Origin: Escarpia spicata
Lineage: Eukaryota > Annelida > Polychaeta > Sabellida > Siboglinidae
DNA: 64,000 nucleotides
Direction of reading: 5' to 3'
NCBI GenBank assembly: GCA_963995525.1
Contig: OZ023213.1
Span: forward strand, 51,517,856 to 51,581,855
Part shown: one piece after another, positions 56,390 to 64,000 of the stretch
Numbering within the stretch: position 1 is the first letter of the stretch
Layout: each line of letters begins with the position of its first letter
Translations under genes and position numbers: made by a program
Notes under the pieces: model-generated
Told to the model about the DNA's origin: nothing
The model's database searches: none
What the model saw: the letters and a program-made list of their open reading frames with translations, nothing else

Positions 56390-58268
56390 CTATTGCCTAA
56401 GTGTTTCGTTTGTACAACTAGTTGGTCTGAGTTCGATTCGTGTCACGTGTTGGTCAAACTATAGTGTTTCGTTTGTACAAATAGTTGGTCTGAGTTCGAT
56501 TCTTGTCACGTGTTGGTCAAATTATAGTGTTTCGTTTGTACAACTAGTTTGTCTGAGTTCGATTCGTGTCACGTGTTGGTCAAACTATAGTGTTTCGTTT
56601 ATACAACTAGTTGGTCTGAGTTCAATTCGTGTCACGTGTTGGTCAAACTATAGTGTTTCGTTTGCACAACTAGTTGGTCTGAGTTCGATTCGTGTCACGT
56701 GTTGGACCAACTATAGTGTTTCGTTTGTACAACTAGTTGATCTGAGTTCGATTCGTGTCACGTGTTGGTCAAACTATAGTGTTTCGTTTGTACAACTGGT
56801 TGGTCTGAGTTCGATTCGTGTCACGTGTAGGTCAAACTATAGTGTTTCGTTTGTACAACTGGTTGGTCTGAGTTCGATCCGTGTCACGTGTTGGTCAAAC
56901 TATAGTGTTTCGTTTGTACAACTAGTTGGTCTGAGTTCGATTCGTGTCACGTGTTTGTCAACGTATAGTGTTTCGTTTGTACAACTAGTTGGTCTGAGTT
57001 CGATTCGTGTCACGTGTTTGTCAAACTATAGTGTTTCGTTTGTACAAATAGTTGGTCTGAGTTCGATTCGTGTCACGTGTTGGTCAAACTATAGTGTTTC
57101 GTTTGTACAACTATTTGGTCTGAGTTCGATTCGTGTCACGTGTTGGTCAAACTATAGTGTTTCGTTTGTACAACTAGTTGGTCTGAGTTCGATTCGTGTC
57201 ACGTGTTGGTCAAACTATAGTGTTTCGTTTGTACAACTAGTTGGTCTGAGTTCGATTCGTGTCACGTGTTGGTCAAACTATAGTGTTTCGTTTGTACAAC
57301 TAGTTGGTCTGAGTTCGATTCTTGTCACGTGTTGGTCAAATTATAGTGTTTCGTTTGTACAACTAGTTTGTCTGAGTTCGATTCGTGTCACGTGTTGGTC
57401 AAACTATAGTGTTTCGTTTATACAACTAGTTGGTCTGAGTTCGATTCCTGTCACGTGTTGGTCAAACTATAGTGTTTCGTTTGCACAACTAGTTGGTCTG
57501 AGTTCGATTAGTGTCACGTGTTGGTCAAACTATAGTGTTTCGTTTGTACAACTAGTTGGTCTGAGTTCGATTCGTGTCACGTGTTGGTCAAACTATAGTG
57601 TTTCGTTTGTACAACTAGTTGGTCTGAGTTCGATTCGTGTCACGTGTTGGACCAACTATAGTGTTTCGTTTGTACAACTAGTTGATCTGAGTTCGATTCG
57701 TGTCACGTGTTGGTCAAACTATAGTGTTTCGTTTGTACAACTATTTGGTCTGAGTTCGATTCGTGTCACGTGTTGGTCAAACTATAGTGTTTCGTTTGTA
57801 CAACTAGTTGGTCTGAGTTCGATTCGTGTCACGTGTTGGTCAAACTATAGTGTTTCGTTTGTACAACTAGTTGGTCTGAGTTCGATTCGTGTCACGTGTT
57901 TGTCAACCTATAGTGTTTCGTTTGTACAACTAGTTGGTCTGAGTTCGATTCGTGTCACGTGTTTGTCAAACTATAGTGTTTCGTTTGTACAAATAGTTGG
58001 TCTGAGTTCGATTCGTGTCACGTGTTTGTCAAACTATAGTGTTTCGTTTGTACAACTAGTTGGTCTGAGTTCGATTCGTGTCACGTGTTGGTCAAACTAT
58101 AGTGTTTCGTTTGTTCAACTAGTTGGTCTGAGTTCGATTCGTGTCACGTGTTGGTCAAACTATAGTGTTTCGTTTGTACACATAGTTGGTCTGAGTTCGA
58201 TTCGTGTCACGTGTTGGTCAAACTATAGTGTTTCGTTCGTACAACTAGTTGGTCTGAGTTCGATTCGC
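56390..58268. repeat. 63-bp satellite, about 30 copies, with 13-15-mer higher-order structure
   Basis: The monomer contains TGTTTCGTTTGTACAACTAG, GAGTTCGATTCGTGTCACGTG and TGGTCAAACTATAG. Because 63 is divisible by three, a 650-codon open frame runs through it; I do not regard it as a gene. A series of variant monomers starting at 56500 recurs at 57319, 819 bp (13 monomers) later. A second marker pair (56956 and 57901) is 945 bp (15 monomers) apart. Confidence 0.97.
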
Positions 58269-58430
58269 GTCTATTTTCCTGAAAAAGAAGTAATTGACGC
58301 GATAACACGTCTATTTTCCTGAAAAAGGAAGGAATTGACGCGATAACACGTCTATTTTCCTGAAAAAGGAAGGAATTGACGCGATAACACGTCTATTTTC
58401 CTGAAAAAGGAAGGAATTGACGTTTTCCTG
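58268..58430. repeat. 41-bp tandem repeat, about four copies
   Basis: CTATTTTCCTGAAAAAGG starts at 58271, 58311, 58352 and 58393, each followed by AATTGACGCGATAACACG. Confidence 0.95.
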
Positions 58431-58489
58431 TTTTTGATGGAATCTTACGCCGTAACCCGTCTATTCTGATGTGCCATCCGTAGTCTCTT

Positions 58490-59045
58490 GGTGTATCTCG
58501 TCCATAGTCTCGTCTCTTGTCTCGTCCGTACTCTCATGTGATGTGTCATCCGTAGTCTCGTGTGATGTGTCATCCGTAGTCTCGTGTGATGTGTCATCCG
58601 TAGTCTCGTGTGATGTGACATCCGTAGTCTCGCGTGATGTGTCATCCGTAGTCTCGTGTGATGTGTCGTCCGTAATCTCGTGTGATGTGTCATCCGTAGT
58701 CTCGGTGACGTATCTCGGCCGTAGTCTCGTGACGTATCTCGTCCGTACTCTCATGTGATGTGTCATCCGTAGTCTCGTGTGATGTGTCATCCGTAGTCTC
58801 GTGTGATGTGTCATCCGTAGACTCGTGTGATGTGTCGTCCGTAATATCGTGTGATGTGTCATCCGTAGTCTCGTGTGATGTGTCGTCCGTAGTCTCGTGT
58901 GATGTGTCGTCCGTAATATCGTGTGATGTGTCATCTGTAGTCTCGTGTGATGTGTCGTCCGTAATCTCGTGTGATGTGTCATCCGTAGTCTCGTGACGTA
59001 TCTCGGCCGTAGTATCGTGCCGTATCTCGGCCGTAGTCTCGTCTC
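58490..59045. repeat. 24-bp tandem repeat, about 23 copies
   Basis: The unit is GTCTCGTGTGATGTGTCATC plus CGTA, with GTCGTC, GACGTATCTCGGC and AATATCG variants. Open frames on both strands follow from the 24-bp period. Confidence 0.96.
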
Positions 59046-60340
59046 TTGTTACTGCGCGTAGCAGTTTAATGATGTCATACAGGGTACGCGCACTTACACA
59101 CGCGACAACCAAACATGTCCAGACAGGTCTCGAGTACGGATTTTATAAAAGACACGAATTTAAAAGGTGAACAATGTAGATAGTGAGCACTGCGCTGTCT
59201 TGTATTGATATATGATCTTTGGCATCAAGGCCGTTGAGTTGACATTGCGCATCGCACATAGCGTGTTTATTTATTTAATAATGATGTTGAACGCAATTAT
59301 ACACATACGTACATACGTACATACGTACATACGTACACACGTATAGGTTAAGAACATCAACATGATAAAATGCTGAAACAGTATTGTTGGTCTCTAGGCA
59401 CAGATGAAATACAGTTGAGACTTGAACAGCCTTCAACAGGGAATATCCCTTCAAAACAGTACAAACAGGATATCCACTGTGACCGTTGGTAAGTACTATG
59501 ATATTCTGACAAATACTGTTACATGACAAACAGTTTGACCAAAATATTACACAGATAGCTGGTAGTTTGAATGTTTTAGCAGATAAGTTCGTATAATTCC
59601 CTATGACTTAACACGGGACAAATACTCGGATGATTTTTCAACACACAGTCACAGTCACAGAGCAGCCATTACGAGTTCATACCAGTTCATACCGGTTAAC
59701 AGGGAAATGTTTCACTCATTATAGTATGTCAGTGTTTTTTAGTTGTGTATCAGTGTTTGTAAGTTGTTTGTCAGTGTTTGTAAGTTGTTTGTCCGTGGTT
59801 ATGCACTGTAGGTCAGATAGCCTTTAGCCCCTATGGTTATGCTTTATCAGGTTTGGACATCTGTTTTTGGACCTATGTAAATGTATAGGTTAGGAGAGGC
59901 CTACACCTAATCAAATGGTCCACAACCTATGCCAGATAAGAAAAGACACCATCGTCCATCAGGGATGATGTTTGTAGTTCGTCATCTAACCGTCAGGGGA
60001 CTCCCTTGCACGCAAGCTTACCAGAGACACGAATTTTGACAGTAGTAATATATTTAACAAATTCCAAGAGATCGCTCTGTTCGAAACAAAACGAGGCTAC
60101 ACGTTCTGATTTAACGTAGCCCTATATGTAGTCTACATTTCGTATACATTACTTCAGACAAAACGGTCTCCTCTGAATTTATAATCCTTTTGTTATACAT
60201 TACGCCTTACTATAACACCACATATTGGACACGTCATCGTTATCCAAATAACGGCTCGGTCCCTAGGCGGAGCTTCGGCCTCCGGGTCAAGCAATTTCGT
60301 GTGTGACATATTCAAATGATATTCGTTATATGTTATTTTA
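59046..60340. other. No gene recognised
   Basis: This includes a short GTGTTTGTAAGTTGTTTGTCA duplication near 59750-59795. No other structure supported. Confidence 0.45.
59290..59345. repeat. (ACATACGT)n microsatellite
   Basis: CATACGTA repeats on a short stretch. Confidence 0.85.
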
Positions 60341-60365
60341 TTCAAAAAGTGGTCGCATACCTTTA

Positions 60366-60690
60366 CGATAAAATTCCCTATGCTTTAACATGGGATAAAA
60401 ATCCCTATCCTTTAACCCGGCCGTCGACTATGAGAAATTCCGTCGTTGTCGTTTACAAGTTTTGGTGGAATCCCTATCTCTCCCATGTTAAAAATCCCTA
60501 TCTTTAACCCGGCCGTTGTCTGAAGGAAAATCCGTAGCTTGAAAACCATTTTGTGACTACTTTCGTCAACGAGATTTGTCGTTTACAAGTTTTGAAGGAA
60601 TCCCTATCTTTCCCATTTTAAAAATCCCTATCTTTAACCCGGCCGTTCACTGGCGCGGTCAGAAGGAAAATCCCTATCTCTTAACATGGG
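60366..60690. repeat. Diverged tandem repeats of about 125 bp
   Basis: AAAATCCCTATC..TTTAACCCGGCCGT occurs three times, with GTCGTTTACAAGTTTTG and GGAATCCCTATCT between copies. No coding evidence. Confidence 0.8.
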
Positions 60691-60940
60691 CTTTCCACCG
60701 GGACGCGCCAACATACGCGGTAAGGGACATACATTACTACTTTACTACTAAGTTGTCCTGCGATAAATTTAGATGTCTAAGTTGCTTGATGACGCTGCAC
60801 ACACCAAATTGACCAAAGGTCATTACAAATATATATCCGTGAACCGGTACACTAACTGTTGTGTGAGGAATTGGTTGCTCGTGTTATAAATAAACAAATT
60901 CACACATAGTTTTATAAAAAAAATTCTGTTTGCAAACAGT

Positions 60941-61675
60941 ATGGATAATCTGAGTATACAACTGCACAAAAAACAAATCGGTTGTAGTCTTGGTAACATG
61001 GTTGTTAATTACCTTATATACGCCGATGATCTACTTCTGTTTGCACCTTCTGCTAAAGGACTACAAACACTACTAGACATGTGTTACTCATATGGATGTG
61101 AGCAGGATGTGCAATACAATGCGGGTAAATCCCTGGTCATGTACTTTGAATCTAGAAAGTCAAATATGTCTAAAGAAATGACATTACGAGGAAAGAAGTT
61201 AAACTTTGCCACCTCTTGTAAATAACTTGGACATGTCATTTCTAATAACTTGTCTGCTGAGTCTGACATGCAAGCCAAAGTGAGACTTTTGTATGCCAAG
61301 AGTAACATGTTACGTCAAAAGTTTCACTTTTGTTCAACTGCTGTAAAAAATAAGCTATTTACAGCGTATTTTGGTAATATCTATATGTGTGCGTTATGGG
61401 TGAACTTTAGAAAAGTAAATTTTCATCAATTCGTTGTTGCATATAACAACTCTTTCAGGATATTGAACAATTTGCCCATGACATGTAGCGCTAGCCACAT
61501 GTTTGCTACAGCTAATGTCAGCTCGGGTAAATGTGTAATCAGAAAGGCTATTTTTAGCTTAATGAATAGGATTGACATGTCTTTGAATCCCATTATTTAT
61601 AGCATTAAAACTAGCGACGTGTATTGTACTTCGAAACTGCGGCACCAGTGGGTCCGGGATTTATATAATGTTTAA
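60941..61675 (+). pseudogene. LINE reverse transcriptase C-terminal fragment
   Basis: 60941-61225 contains NYLIYADDLLLFAPSAKGLQ and NAGKSLVMYF. A TAA after SCK separates it from the in-frame continuation 61250-61675 (LGHVISNNLSAESDM upstream of a helical tail). The 3' end is followed by a TTATTATTATT tail near 61770. The 5' two thirds of the polymerase are absent. Confidence 0.8.
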
Positions 61676-61789
61676 ACATATTGTTCTTATCGATGTATTT
61701 TTATATTTATTTACATACTTTTATTGATGTATTTGTATATATGGACATGGTAATTGTAAAAATACTTTATTATTATTATTGTTATTAGT

Positions 61790-62900
61790 ATGTTGTGACA
61801 TGGACATTTAAGGGTTACTTTCATACGTAAACCTCTTTATGACTAATTTACTTTATGTAAGAGCTCGCAGCTTACATATGGAACAGAAGATAAAAAAGCT
61901 AGCATACCAGTAGAATGTAATTTGAGCGAACTTCATACACATGTTAAACAATATATAAACATTACACTTGGTGGTGACGCTGGACACGTGATGACGCTGA
62001 ATACGCAGTTATGAGAAGGTGTTTTCTTGCGTGCAATAATATTAATGACTTTTATACAAATTGTATGCCTTCCGCAATCAACGTTCTACGAAACGCTAGT
62101 ATGCTTACGCCATGCCTACGTTATTTTTATGAATGACGTACCAAACCCTTAAAAGCATGAAATAAGAAAGGCCCACCCTGCCCTTGCATGTAGCACTTTT
62201 GTGAGCGGCGTAAAACAGCTCCATCTTGACAAAGTGGACAGTGTTCTTCAGACGTCACTTGGAAAGGAGTCAGACAGGGAACAAGGTCGCTAATAAGTTC
62301 CAGCTGGACCTCAACAAGCAGCATCTCGCATGACAAAACACAAAGCGTAGGACGGTCGTTTACAGTTAGTAGTGAGATATAAAGAAACAGCTTCCAATCC
62401 CAGTTCCTGCCATGAAGACGTTTGCGGTGACTAATGATAAGAAGAAGAAATTGTAGAAGGCAAATACATGTAATCGTCAATACCTGCATGCTAAATTGTG
62501 TGAGGAAATTCCAAATACCAAAATCACATCCGGCTTGTTTTGTCAGCCAAAACTCAACCATGATGTTATGGTACGCTTCAAAAGCAATAGCATCTGTTTA
62601 CTCAACATACAACAGAACGATCCTGTGAAACTAAGATCGAGCTACGTATGATAACCAGTCCAGACATGTTGTGTAACCAGAGTATCAGGAAGAGTTTATA
62701 GATGATTACTTGAACAGTTTGGAAACAACCATAGCCATGTTGCCGAGTAGCAACGAATGGCCATTGTGCTGTCAGGTGGCACGTACATAAAGCGGATACA
62801 GCAAGTATGATTGAGGTACTTCTACAAACCCTTCACTGGCGATAAGATTATATTAGCCGAGCATGTGACACGTGTGAAAACACAATGTCCACAAACTCTA
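61790..62900. other. No gene recognised
   Basis: One 144-codon minus-strand frame (62127-62561) has no family signature and no splice context that convinces me. It is left uncalled. Confidence 0.4.
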
Positions 62901-62907
62901 GACTTAC

Positions 62908-63119
<212 letters not shown>

Positions 63120-63269
63120 AAAGTCATAATGTTATAATATACAGTGATTCAGTCCAGCTAGTTCACATGGGCCCGTTAACAAAATCTCTACAATTGTATA
63201 TACTTTTTATCATGTAATTGTCGATGTTAAGAATACGTTTTCTAAAACAACAATTTGCGCAATAGGGCA

Positions 63270-63330
<61 letters not shown>

Positions 63331-63352
63331 CTGTATATATATATATACATAT
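63270..63352. repeat. (TA)n/(CA)n microsatellite
   Basis: TA runs with a short CACACACAC block. From 63353 to 64000 I see nothing recognisable. Confidence 0.93.
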
Positions 63353-64000
63353 ATTTCTAACGGCAGCATAGGCAGACCAAATATGCATGGTGCCTAAAAG
63401 CGACGCAGTATGTGTGCATTTCCAAGAAACAACACTGAGCTAAAACTATCCCCAAAGTAACCATGACGTGAACAAATGTTTCAAATATATATGGCATATA
63501 TACTAAATAATTCAAGAATACTTTTCCATTTACATGTAATTTTAAATGCTCAAATTGTATGTAGTATAATAATTGTTCGTCCATGACACTGGACCCGCAA
63601 TGAAAATCAAGTTTGACTTCAACTGTCATAACAAAAGTAACATATTACTTTGAACTATTTATGTAAAATATGCCTCTATATATGTATAATAAGAAAGTAT
63701 TGCTAAATTGTTTAGAATCAAACTGTTTTGGACCTAGTTGTACACGATTTGGAACAATGCCCCTCAAGTTGGCCAATATGTTCCACGCATAACGCTAGAA
63801 TATTTTTAAAAGATCGATCTGATCCCTGAAGCTATATATATTACAATAAGCATGAAAGTAAACAGTTCTAAATAAAGCTAAGTACCTGTATTTTAGTTAT
63901 TATGGTGTCATTATTGTGTCTGAAATTACTGGTGTCAAATAGATGGTGTTCTGAACTAGGCCTACACAAATACAAAAAAATTGATTTGCCGCTTTAAAAT

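Noticed and set aside
56370..58322. 650-codon open frame
   Set aside because: It is the 63-bp satellite read through because 63 is a multiple of three. Monomers differ in step with DNA variants, not with protein constraint, and no protein motif is present.
58445..59112. Several Thr/His/Asp- or Ser/Val-rich ORFs on both strands
   Set aside because: All are readings of the 24-bp tandem repeat.
62127..62561. 144-codon minus-strand ORF
   Set aside because: No recognisable domain, splice context or LINE motif. Kept out of the gene list.

Overview
The window is metazoan nuclear DNA, most likely from a marine invertebrate; nothing seen fixes the phylum. The evidence is a spliced host gene with GT/AG introns, several non-LTR retrotransposon lineages, a Penelope-like fragment, a tRNA-derived SINE, long dinucleotide arrays, complex satellites and two Polinton/Maverick elements. 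Almost everything outside one host gene is mobile or repetitive.

Layout. 0-4.3 kb: a decayed CR1-type LINE on the minus strand. 6.1-22.5 kb: five 3' exons of a plus-strand degenerin/ENaC/ASC-type sodium channel gene. Its introns hold a Penelope-like fragment (6.4-7.4), an RTE-like LINE (8.3-9.9), a short TIR element with 8-bp target duplications (10.55-11.24) and a 5.9-kb Polinton-related element (14,308-20,210). One channel exon (12,181-13,693) carries an insertion of about 470 residues in the extracellular domain. 20-28 kb: a SINE and LINE pieces, then a LINE whose ORF2 is interrupted at 28,034. 28,035-44,810: a complete 16.8-kb Polinton with identical 130-bp inverted termini and a TTCCGA 6-bp target duplication. 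The LINE resumes in frame at 44,811 and runs to about 46.94 kb. 47-64 kb: LINE-seeded tandem arrays, more LINE relics, a 63-bp satellite with higher-order structure, 41-bp and 24-bp satellites, and microsatellites.

The Polinton. Nearly all genes lie head to tail on the minus strand. From right to left these are accessory ORFs, protein-primed DNA polymerase B (with zinc fingers and an OTU-like segment), a small membrane protein, packaging ATPase, two conserved structural or accessory proteins, integrase with chromodomain, a second small membrane protein, minor capsid (penton-like), a pVI-like basic protein, major capsid and an adenain-type protease. They form a full replication, integration, packaging and capsid set. 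The right arm holds an RPA70-like OB-fold/zinc-ribbon gene. Facing the opposite way is a three-exon gene whose spliced product has an LxCxE retinoblastoma-binding-type motif beside acidic tracts, an arrangement that recalls E1A/E7-type proteins of DNA viruses.

The 5.9-kb element in the channel intron shares AGTAGT termini and 6-bp target duplications (CACTTT) with the large element, and a broken copy of the same RPA-like gene. It lacks polymerase, integrase and capsid genes, so it looks like a reduced, non-autonomous relative. The RPA-like gene shared by two Polinton-type elements and the spliced LxCxE gene are the most novel-looking content.
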